A program made the translations under genes and the position numbers. The notes under the pieces were generated by a model, which saw nothing but the letters and a program-made list of their open reading frames with translations, searched no databases and was not told the DNA's origin. Positions 30,474-39,089 of a stretch of DNA of 39,089 bases are shown one piece after another (the stretch's first letter is position 1; each line of letters opens with the position of its first letter). Source of the stretch: Pelomyxa schiedti (lineage: Eukaryota; Evosea; Pelobiontida; Pelomyxidae); the NCBI GenBank assembly GCA_020536535.1, contig JAHLWZ010000394.1, positions 1,025 through 40,113 on the forward strand, read 5' to 3'.

Positions 30474-30897
30474 CAGGAAAAAATTTTGTCCTTTGTTGTC
30501 CCGCACCGGACAACCCATCAAAAAAACATCGGGGGCTGGGTTTCGTTCTGAACGTCGTGTGTGACCGTGCTTTTGTTGTTGGAGGGAGAAAAACGGGGGG
30601 GAGTGTGTGGCCTCGATCACGGTGGTGCGACGGTCTTGTGTTTGGGTGTCAGGACAAGTCCACCACTGTTCTGGTGTGACGTCTATTAAAATCACTGCAT
30701 AACGACAGTGTGGGCAACACAGTGTTCACATGTGTTTCTTGTTGTCACTCAGGAAACTGGTCTTTTTTGTATTTTACCCCAAGTCCCGAAGTCACAGTTG
30801 GTGGAATTGTGAAATTTCTGACTCTTTACAAAGAACCCTGCTGGTGACGCAAATCCCGTTTATTGACTTTCTGTTTCTAACATCCACACAGGTTCAC
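30474..30897. promoter_or_regulatory. Divergent intergenic region between paralogue D and the plus-strand unknown gene
   Basis: These 424 bases separate two divergent genes and probably hold both promoters; this is inferred from orientation. The part nearest D (to 30695) is also an open extension of the D frame and could be coding. A segment near 30860-30892 ('ttctaacatcca' context) recurs imperfectly at 31097-31122, inside the second intron of the neighbour. No defined regulatory motif was recognised. Confidence 0.35.
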
Positions 30898-33305
30898 ATG
30901 ACAACAGGCGACCATTATTTGATCTATGCACCTTTGTCCCTTGCAAAGAGCAAGAGAGTCTGCCTGGGTCCCGGTTGCCGACTCCGGTATGTCCTTCTCC
31001 CTTTTTTTTCCCCCAACTAACCAAGGCACAGATTGACAAGCTGCTGTTATGTTCAAGACTTCCGCAAGTTGGCAGCAAACTTGGTTTGTCCTTTTTATTG
31101 GCTTTCTGCTTCTAACATCCAAGTGTGCACTAGTTAAGCAATTTGGAGGCTCACTTTGGTTCCGATTTGACGCTTAAATTGGGAAATTTTTGGAGTTAGG
31201 GTGGACAGGATGGAGTACTCTCAAATGTATTCCGGGAACTAATCAGTTTTCCTGTATGGATAATAATCTTTTTGTTTAGCATTGCACCGCTCATCGACTA
31301 TGGGACAACAGAGACACCTACACGCACATTGGGCCCGATCCACAACACTTGTGGCCTTCTGGTCCACCTGCGATCCCTCGATAGATCGGGCCGTTGGCCT
31401 TTCGACCACGTTTCCCAACAGTGCCATTATGGGAGACGATCCCCAACGTTGTCGACCCTCAGGTTTGGTCTTTGGTGTTTTATCACATCTCATCAGGGCA
31501 GATCAGATCACATTTCTTTGGAATTTTCCTTGGTCGGTGCTGTGGCAACCAATCTCTTTGCTTTGCAAGCCGGATGAAGAAAGAAGGGCATCTGACGGGC
31601 GCATCGACTGCTTATGGGACATCGACGGCATCTAGCACTACTAGCGTTGCATCTGCTTCGGAAAACAGCGATAATGGGAATGGGACTGAGCACGCGGTGG
31701 GAATCATGACGCAAGAACACATCTCGATCTCGATCCCACCAACTTCCACAAATTCAAGCACTGAGGACGATTTTATTTCCCTCTCTGAGTATGGTAGTGA
31801 CTGGAGCAGTTTCGAGGTTCCTCCTCCTTTTGTATATTGCCTATTCTTCTTTTTTCATTCTGTCATAACTCTTGTGCCGTTCCAAAGAGCCCAACTCCCG
31901 TTACTGCATCATGCGATTCCAGTCATGAGGCTGATCACACAGTTATGCAACAGCCGAGTGAGGGGCACCAAGGTATTGCCTTTTTCTCGGCAGAAATCTT
32001 ATCATCAACCAGAAAGAAAAAGAGGACGCTATGCCGGCTCCCATTCATTGCAACCACAACATCCCAAGCCGCGTACTACAACCACTGCATCCTCCAAACC
32101 GCGTACGACAACTATCAAAAGTCCGGCTGCACTGCTGAAAAAGAACAAACAACGCCGTAAGAAGTACGCCGTGATCTTGGAGAATTCAAAGACAACTGCC
32201 ACAAATTCTTCCTTAAGCACCTCTGAGGTTCCAACTTTTTCCCCTGCACAGCCTGAGGAGTGTGAACCGCCTGCGTATTTGACTCCAGAAAATACCCTCA
32301 AGTACAAGGAGGTAGCAATTAGGAAGAAGGAATACCTCGACAAGGCCAACACTTCTGATAGAAAATGGCGCCGACAAAGAATGCTCAAAAACTCGCTAAG
32401 AATGGACAAGCAGATGCAGAAAATGGTACAAAATGACAAATTGCATTATTAAATAATGTTGGTGGGTTCTAATCTTTTAAATCCCCCGGAAATAATAAAT
32501 AAGCTTCAACTAATTCCATGTAAACAGGGTGATGAAGTCGGAACGATTACTAGTGATAATCTGGCACATAATTCAGTGTGTAACAACTCACCAAATCAAA
32601 TTAAACTTAACTTAAATTCAAACAGGCACTTGAAGTGAAGGCAGATCAGTATCAGCTGGATTTGTTTATTCTACATTGCATGAAGCTTAGGGGTTATCTG
32701 CAACTTACACATGAGTAAGACAACATGTGTGGGAATCCAATACGCCTCACTTTTCACAGGTTCGAAAAGAAGAGTGGAGAGTGTATTCTTTGATTGTGCC
32801 CACTTCAGAAGTTTAATGGAAGGCTTGAAGTTCTCTGAATCCAAAGATTACATCTCAGCCTTTACCAGGTTCTTTTTAACTTAGCATTTAAGCTCCGCTA
32901 TTTTAACAAAACCAGTCTTCCACCAGTAGTTGTTTCTGTATTTTCCGCATTTGAATCTCTGCTGCATGACCCAGAAGAGTGTGCCCAGAAGTTAGCAGCA
33001 ATCAATGAACTCCACCTTGCCGACTCAATATCTGGTACCGGCCTCCATTATCATAGTTACTAACTCCTATAGGTGCTCCCGGCGAAGCTGTGACGCAATT
33101 CTTTACGTGGATAGATAAAAGGATAATACAACCAGAGTTACAGTCCAAGCAACAGATACCGGCTCTCACTTGCTCTGAAGTTGCTGTAATTCTTAGCTCC
33201 TTAAATACCGTCACAGAACATAACACTGCAAACTGTAACCAGAACCCTCAGTCAACCACAAAACCAAACCCCAGGGCAAATCAACCCAGAAAAAAAAAAA
33301 GGTGA
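30898..33305 (+). CDS. Multi-exon protein of unknown function
   Basis: A model with consistent phases: 30898-30986, 31032-31083, 31280-31361, 31422-31816, 31888-32072, 32122-32425, 32528-32575, 32626-32714, optionally 32760-32780, 32809-32868, 32916-33034 and 33073-33305, giving 551 or 558 residues. I do not recognise it. The N-terminal part has several Cys/His residues (VCLGPGCRLR, CCYVQDFRKLAANL, HCTAHRLWDNRDTYTHIG). A Ser/Thr-rich linker follows, then a basic segment (LLKKNKQRRKKYAVILE; DRKWRRQRMLKNSLRMDKQM). Then come helical segments (ADQYQLDLFILHCMKLRGY; LPPVVVSVFSAFESLLHD; EAVTQFFTWIDKRIIQPEL) and a basic C terminus RKKKR. Nuclear localisation is possible from the basic runs. The start is the first ATG after a possible acceptor at 30891; an upstream exon cannot be excluded. 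It lies within the paralogue array but on the opposite strand. Confidence 0.6.
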
Positions 33306-33790
33306 TGCCGGTGGTGTGGACTGAGTTTTGATCTTCAAAAAAAGCATAAAACGAGAAAGACGGGTCGGAGGCGTGTGGTGGGCGACGGGTGGCGCGCATT
33401 GATCGGATTGGACATTCTCGTTACGTCATCTCGGCTGTGTTTGCCCGCCGCGCTCTAAAGTATTTTTTTTTTGGATTTTTGCTGAAGATGTCATAGGTGG
33501 TTGTTGCACAATGCACGCGATGTGTTGTTTGTGTTTAATGAGTGTGCGCCAAATTGGGTATTGTCTGTGTGATTGCCGATGTTGGTGGCAGCTAACTGAA
33601 TGCAGAAGCTTTGTTCTTGGTGCCGCCTGAATCTTCTGCTGTACTGGATAGTATTAAGACTTACTGACGTGCACTCCAAGCTTCCTGTGTGTACCTTTAT
33701 TGCATTGGTGACCAAAGTGACCACATTCTTCAGAGATGCCAAAAAAGTAATAGATACAAACGGAATGAAAAATTAGTTGTAGATATAGTT

Positions 33791-33819
33791 TACATACATA
33801 CATAATTATATATATATTA
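33791..33819. repeat. TACA/TA microsatellite
   Basis: Repeated TACA units pass into alternating TA within non-coding DNA between the unknown plus-strand gene and paralogue E. Confidence 0.7.
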
Positions 33820-34395
33820 GTACATAGTTTATGCTTTAGCTCAGGATCTGATTCTGATGGTTTCCTGAGCTTCAAATGTGCAAAGGTACATCACAACCTC
33901 TTTGTCTCTGCACTCATCGCACTGCTAGATGATACCAGTGCCGGAAATTGAAATGTTAACTCAACACCGGGAATATCCTGCCAGTGCTGACTGAAAACAG
34001 GATTCCACCATATCACTTATGCAAGTTATGTCCTGCTTCAACCTATGGCAATGGATTCATTTCACACTTCTCCAACAAGGCCATCTGGGAACATATCCCC
34101 ACCAACCCACAATCCACACCAGGGCTTGCTTGCTGGCATGCCAGCCACCATGGTGTCTCCATAGACTCAAAGAAAACATACAATACCAAACACCATTTTT
34201 GTTTGTATTCAAATTGCACACTACAAAACACCCTACGTACAGCACTAGGCAATGAATGAACTGTTGTGCGTAACCTGCAACCTCACGAGCCACTGGGGCA
34301 TAGAAGTAGCGCTATGGACAGCTGAGACAAGCACCCTAGCTCAAAATAAGTGGAATGGCTGATGTTATATATTATTTTAAGGCTGCAAAGCTGCT

Positions 34396-34431
34396 TGAGA
34401 GAGGAAGGAGGTAGGAGAGGAGGGAGGGAGG
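34396..34431. repeat. Purine-rich (GGA/GGGA) tract
   Basis: An almost pure G/A run on the plus strand with irregular GGA and GGGA units in non-coding DNA, close to the 5S-like segment. Confidence 0.6.
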
Positions 34432-34454
34432 AACAACAGCATGATTGAGTAGTG

Positions 34455-34575
34455 ATTGACTACCACTGCCCAATAGGGGGTCACCCAAGTACCAGTACCA
34501 GTCCTGCCCCCCAATTTATTTTATTTTGAAAGGCCTGACTACCAGGCAAAAGCCTGCTTGTGGTGGCATTGCCTT
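34455..34575 (-). ncRNA. 5S-rRNA-like segment (possible pol III pseudogene or SINE)
   Basis: Read on the minus strand, about 118 bases from 34575 to 34458 show a 5'-proximal AATGCCACCACAAGCAGG, comparable to the 5S CATACCACCCTGAACGCG stretch. Near the 3' side is GGTACTGGTACTTGGGTGACC, comparable to the 5S box C region GGTTAGTACTTGGATGGGAG. The total span is close to a 5S gene. The middle is degenerate and A-rich, and the terminal stem is poor, so this is not a functional 5S gene. It may be a 5S pseudogene, a 5S-derived short interspersed element, or chance similarity. Confidence 0.25.
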
Positions 34576-34650
34576 AAATGGTCAGCACACTTTGAACCAC
34601 AGGAAAATTGCTCTGTAAAACACAAAGTGCGCCACCGTGAACCAGTTATG

Positions 34651-34708
34651 AGGAGACACATGGGGCATGAGAGGGAAGATGCCCTCTGTTATCTGTTAAA
34701 AAAGCACA
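34651..34708 (-). pseudogene. Decayed fragment of the ankyrin-like family (N-terminal part)
   Basis: Read on the minus strand, 34686-34651 codes EGIFPLMPHV and then loses frame, matching EGIFPLVPRMCRLV in paralogue B (25620-25585). Compared with B there is a two-base deletion near 34661 plus point changes, so the conserved CRL is lost. It lies immediately downstream of the paralogue E stop codon. No other part of the gene is evident beside it. It is best read as the remnant of a lost copy or an unequal crossover. Confidence 0.6.
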
Positions 34709-36866
34709 CTAGGTGTTGGTGGTCATCAACATTGCATCACCAAGCCAAATGGTTGTGGGGAAAGGAACAAGGTGGTACACCTGCTTTGACCAATACTCTA
34801 CAATGTCAGCAGTTGTGATGTCAGGGAACACCCTCATTGTGAACTGTGCCACTTCTGGTGTCTGGCTGGCAATGGACATGAAGTGCCGTTTGGTTGTTAC
34901 AACTGTGATCCCTGGGAAAACCCTCAGCATCATCTGCCACGTGAGCAGGTCTTTGAAGCCAATCCACAATTCAAAGTCCCAGCCAAGGCTCAGAAACTGA
35001 AGAAATATGAAGATGTTAATCAGTAAAAAACGAATGGATTTCAGTGAAGGGAAATTCTCACACCTCATCCAAGGTGATGTGGAAGTTGTTGATGACCCAC
35101 TCGGCACAACCTGGATGACCCTTGGACAATAAGTTCCTCAGTAATGCATTTTTGTTGAGTCTGATGTCCTCACATCCAAGATTGAAGTGGGTTATCAACC
35201 ACTTCACTGATTTGCTGGAGTAGAAGTAAATGGAACTAGGGTTTGCAAGGCACTGGGCAACTTCCTCTTTTGTGAATTCACCCATGGAAATGACTTTTTT
35301 GACTTGTGACAACTGGGAACCCTGAACAGTGTGGCTGAGTATGCGACTGAGAATATTTGTGCCCACTGCTTTGCTGGTGATGTGAAACTTCTCAATAAGT
35401 AGGAGGGGGGTTTTGTACAACCGCTTTTCTGAAACAAGGAACTGAATGGCTCTCACAATTGCACTAACCTGAGGTGGTGTGGCCATTGCTGGGTGATTCA
35501 GAAGCCACTCCACGCACTCTTGATTCTCACACCAATTAATAGCCTTGCACACCCTCATGAGGATTGCGCCAGCTGCCTTGCTCTCACTCTTGTATGAAGA
35601 AGTGGCCTGATTCAAGATGTTGAAGGTGCTATCCAACCACGTGGAAATGGCACGGTTTCCTCGACCCATTGCAAGTAGGAATGAATCAAGGATGTGATCC
35701 TTGGAAGGCCTCACCCTTTGTGCAAACCATTGCACAAGTTGCACGTTATCATTCCGGTTTTTGCAGGCAGCTTGCAGCATCGCTACGTTGGGACGAATTG
35801 AAGAAGCCTCAACCCACTTGGTCGCATCTTCCACTGCTTCTGCCAGTTCACAGAGGTCACAAATATTTTTTTGCGAGAGTGAGAATGTTGGACACACCGT
35901 TGTTGCCCACTTCAGCACCTCGAGATTGCACATCCCACGGAAATCAATGGTGGCAGGTGTAACCCCAGTGCGTTTCGCGATGTACTGGAACATATCTGCA
36001 CACACAGTTGGTGTTCCAGTGACAGAGGGGAACAGTCGTCCACACGAGATTTCACTCGGAGGTGGGGAAACCTTGTCAACCCACTTCAGAACCTCCAAGC
36101 TTCCGCTCTGACATGCCACCCCGTGAATTCCAATACCCATTCCACGGTCATGCTTCACAATCAAAGGAAGCACATCTGGGGAGGTGGTTACCACCCACTT
36201 TGCCACATCAAGGTGTGCCCCTGTCACGGCACCAGCAAGTGGCCACGCGAACTCCCAGGGCTCCCTGAGGTTGAACCTCTCAGCAATCCACCTGGCCACT
36301 TCCAAGTGCCCGTTGCTGCACACGGTAGTCATCATCTCTGAGCCCCTGATGTGATCCCTGATGTCAAACTCTGAGTTAGACTCACCCTGCCTGATTGGCC
36401 ACACGAACCCGTTGGGCCAGCCACCACCATCCACCAGTGCCTTGGCCATTTCCAAGTGACCACCACAGCACAGCCCCCAGAGCACGCACACCAAATCCTT
36501 CTGCGCCCTCCTCGCCCTGCTGCCCCCGTCTCCCTCTCCCGGTCTCCCGCCAGTCATTTTTTCCTCCTCGGCAGGGGTCTTGTGGTTTGCGAGGAGCCAG
36601 CGGACGCAGGACTGGGCGCCTGCCTGCGAGGCCGCGTCGAGGGCCGGGCGGAATTTACGGGAGTGGGCCAGCAGCAGGGAGCGGCAGGCGCGGGGGACCA
36701 GCGGGAACAGGCCCTCGCCGACGCAGATTAGCGCCGCGGCGTCGCGGCCCGAGATCGTCGCGGTCGCGGTGGTGGTGGCGGGGTGGGACAGGAGGAGACC
36801 GGGGGGGAGGAGCCAGGGGAGGACGTGGTCCCACACGATCCGCGACACCATCACACCCCGATCCAT
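34709..36866 (-). CDS. Ankyrin-like repeat paralogue E (divergent)
   Basis: Exons 36866-35064 and 34996-34709 with a 67-nt GTGTGA...TTCAG intron at the family position; product 696 residues. It is the most divergent full copy: the N terminus is short (MDRGVMVSRIVWDHVLPWL), the first 400 bases are very GC-rich, and the repeats read GHLEMAKALVDGGGW, GHLEVARWIAERFN and AHLDVAKWVVTTSPDVLPL. The long exon ends INNFHITLDE where the others have INRFHITLDE. The last exon begins FLSLGWDFELWIGFKD instead of VLELxW and ends IWLGDAMLMTTNT, but keeps LTWQMMLRVFPGIT and AQFTMRVFPDITTADIVEYW. Confidence 0.83.
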
Positions 36867-37084
36867 TGATTTCGTCGATTGCGTGGCAGGTGTTCACCGA
36901 ATCGGGACCCGCGGCTGTGTGTGGCCCTTCAATAATGTTTGGGGTTGACGGTGTATTTGATTGATTGATTAACAAGTTTCCTGTTTCCTCACTTCAAGCA
37001 TTAATTTTTTGAAGAATGGTGATGGGTTCCGGACTAGAAACAAAATTCAAGAGAGTTGGAACACCTGTTACGGGTGTAAAGTGC

Positions 37085-39089
37085 TCACCAGGACTGTGCG
37101 GGATTTGGTCGTAGTATGGCATCACCAAGCCAAAGCCTGACACTGAGAACCTGGGGTACATGGGACCAGGACTCAGCAATCCAATCAGTTGTGATGTCAG
37201 GAAACATCTGCATTGTGAACTGTGCCATCACTGGTGTGGCTGTCACAAGCCTCAAAAAGTGCTCCTTAACTATTGACATCTCTGGGAACACCCTCAGCAT
37301 CATCTGCCATGTGAACAGATCAAACGTAAGTGGTGGCTTGCCCAAGTTTAACCCAATCACCTGTGACACACAAAGGTGAGTTAAATGATATTATTTAATA
37401 ATATCAATTATCAACCTCATCCAAGGTGATGTGGAACCTGTTGATGACCCACTCAGCACAACTTGAATGATCATTGGCCAGCAGATTCCTCAGTATTGCA
37501 ATGTTGTTGAGTGTGATGTGCTCACGCCCAAGCTGGAATTGAGTGATCAACCACTTCACTGATTTGCTTGAGAACAAATAAGGGCAATCGGGGATTGCAA
37601 GGCACTGTGCAACAGCATCTTTCGTGAATTCACACATGGAAATCACCTTCTTGACTTGTGTGAGATCACCACCTTGAACACTTTCCTTCAACACACCAAT
37701 GAGAACTTCAGTGCGAGTTGGTTCACTGATGATGGGGAACTTCTCAATGATGAGGAGTGGTGTTGCTGACAAATTCTTTTTGAACACAAGGTGCCTCACA
37801 GCTTTCACAATCGTGGTTTCATCAACGCTGACCAGCATTGGATGATTCAGGATCCATGCCACACCCTCCAACCTTTCCCCAAAAAACATTTTCTTGCAGA
37901 CATTAACGAGGATTGACACAGCTCCACATTTTTCCACAATGTGGAAGGTGTCATCCAGCCATGATGCAACTGCTGTGTTGCTGCGTTCCAAAGAACTGAC
38001 CAAGGAATCTTGGAGAATTTCGCCAGAAGGTGCAACTTTGGACGCCAACCATTGCACAAGCTGCACGTCATCTTCGGAGTTTCTGCAGGCTGCACAGAAC
38101 GCTGACAAATTTGGGTGGATTTCCTTCTCTTCAACCACCCACTTGGCCATCTCATGGGCACTTGAGGCCACTTCACACAGGTGCTCAAGATTTTCCTTGG
38201 AGAGTGTGAATTCTGGAAACGCTGATGTGGCCCACTTGAGTACATCCAAGCTGCCAATTTTCCCGAAGAATTCTTCTTCAGAGGAAGTGGGCCAATCAGA
38301 GGGTGCAGGACTGTGATCCTTGACGAACTGGCAAACTTCCACAGTTTCTCCTTTTCTCTCACTGTCCCCAATGCATGGGATCAGCGTGGAACAATTTTTC
38401 CCACGTTCCAGTGGAAAATTCTCAAAGCACCACTTCACAACACCCAAGTTTCCACTTTGGCATGCTTCGTAGTGTATTTCCACCCAACAATTATGTCTAA
38501 TGAGCAAAGGGATCACGTGTGCAGACTGGCTGGCTGCCCACTTGGCCAACTCCAAGTGTCCCCCTCTCACAGCACCAACGAGTGCCCAGATGAGCTCCCA
38601 AGGCTCGTCCCTGATGTTGAACCTCTCCACCAGCCACCTCGCAACGCCCATGTGCCCCTTGTCACACACTCTCTCCAGGAGGTTGGATGACTTCACATGA
38701 TAAGCAAGGTCCCAATCAACTCCCCTGCTGCTACCACTCCTCCCACTGGACCAACTTCCCAGGGTTCTTCTCTCTCTTCTGCCAGACCTCTCCTTTTTCC
38801 ACCACGTTATTCCAGGCCATTCACCCTTTCCGCCACCATCATCACAATCCACCAGCATCTGTGCCGTCTCCAAATGGCCACCACAGCACAGCCCGTCCAG
38901 GACACACATCAACTCCCTTTTCTCTTTCCCTTCCTCAGTGCTGAAATTGCTCCCTTCGGCGTTATTGCGGGATTTGAGGAGCCAACAGAGGCAGGAGCTG
39001 GCGCCGGCCTCTGCGGCTGCACCGAGGGCGGTGTAGAACTTATGGGTCCGCGAGAGGATGAGGCGACACACGCGGGGCACGAGGGGGAA
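37085..39089 (-). CDS. Ankyrin-like repeat paralogue F (5' truncated by window end)
   Basis: Exons from beyond 39089 to 37416 and 37360-37085, with a 55-nt intron (GTTGAT...TCACAG) like that of paralogue C. The frame runs open to the window edge (FPLVPRVCRLILSR), so only about 30-50 N-terminal residues should be missing. From the repeats to the end of the long exon it is almost identical to C, with differences concentrated in the Ser/Arg-rich insert (near 38720-38840) and near 38380-38500. Its last exon has FTWQMMLRVFPEM, lacks a few residues of the first half-motif (MSIVKEHF instead of ITAAIVKEHF) and ends LWLGDAILRPNPAQSW. Confidence 0.83.

Larger units (their letters stand above)
33306..34650. 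other. Long intergenic region with simple repeats
   Basis: About 1.35 kb between the plus-strand unknown gene and the paralogue E remnant. Small open frames occur on both strands but none has recognisable content or a run of matching splice sites. It contains a TACA/TA microsatellite near 33791-33819, a purine-rich run near 34396-34431 and a 5S-rRNA-like segment at 34455-34575, each listed separately. Confidence 0.45.

Noticed and set aside
31282-31635. Alternative plus-strand frame near the unknown gene
   Set aside because: The phase-consistent exon chain 31280-31361 and 31422-31816 uses another frame; this frame has no continuing splice partners.
21574-39089. Viral origin for the ankyrin-like array, since giant viruses carry similar VKW ankyrin repeats
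   Set aside because: Every copy has a spliceosomal intron at the same place and the neighbours are ordinary nuclear genes; nothing viral such as capsid or polymerase genes is present.
1-39089. tRNA genes, CRISPR arrays and insertion sequences
   Set aside because: No box A/B pair with a cloverleaf, no spaced direct repeats of CRISPR type and no transposase-like frame were found by eye; the repeats present are protein-coding modules.

Overview
The window is intron-rich nuclear DNA from a eukaryote, most likely a free-living amoebozoan. The evidence is GT-AG introns that are mostly 40-60 nt (split codons rejoin cleanly at nearly every junction I worked out), a clear eIF3 subunit L, and two very large cell-surface receptors of kinds best known from social amoebae: an integrin-beta-like 'Sib'-type protein and a LamG/LRR/TIG/EGF protein. 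A relative of Pelomyxa or another archamoeba is possible but is only a guess. No prokaryotic operon, CRISPR array, insertion sequence or convincing tRNA was seen.

Layout. (1) 86-359, minus: a short ubiquitin-fold, elongin-B-like gene, divergent from (2) 798-3283, plus: ten-exon eIF3 subunit L. (3) 3488-12014, minus: a giant type I membrane protein with signal peptide, beta-rich ectodomain, LamG-like jellyroll, leucine-rich repeats, IPT/TIG-like domain, about thirty EGF-like modules, one transmembrane helix and a short basic tail. (4) 12413-15067, minus: an eight-exon gene with two tesmin/TSO1-type CXC motifs at the N terminus and an unrecognised C-terminal part. (5) 15488-21281, minus: a second giant type I receptor with signal peptide, PSI-like module, integrin-beta-type I (vWA) domain, about thirty CGxCGG repeats, glycine-rich transmembrane helix and a tail with an NxxY motif. 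(6) 21574-30473 and 34709-39089, minus: six tandem paralogues (here A to F) of an ankyrin-like family. Each has one long exon, one short phase-0 intron at the same codon and a short conserved last exon; F runs off the window. (7) 30898-33305, plus: a multi-exon gene of unknown function inside the paralogue array. (8) 33306-34708: non-coding DNA with simple repeats, a 5S-rRNA-like segment and a decayed fragment of the paralogue family.

How it fits together. The two receptors look like adhesion or phagocytosis surface proteins. In Dictyostelium the Sib family links substrate to talin through short tails, and the glycine-rich transmembrane segment and NxxY tail here match that plan. The six paralogues look like a young, expanding family: C and F are almost identical over most of the long exon, B and D share near-identical 5' ends, and a frameshifted fragment lies beside E. 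The translation factor, elongin-like and CXC genes are housekeeping or regulatory genes with no evident link to the receptors. Gene models were built by eye from open frames, splice sites and phase, so exon edges in the two giant receptors are approximate.
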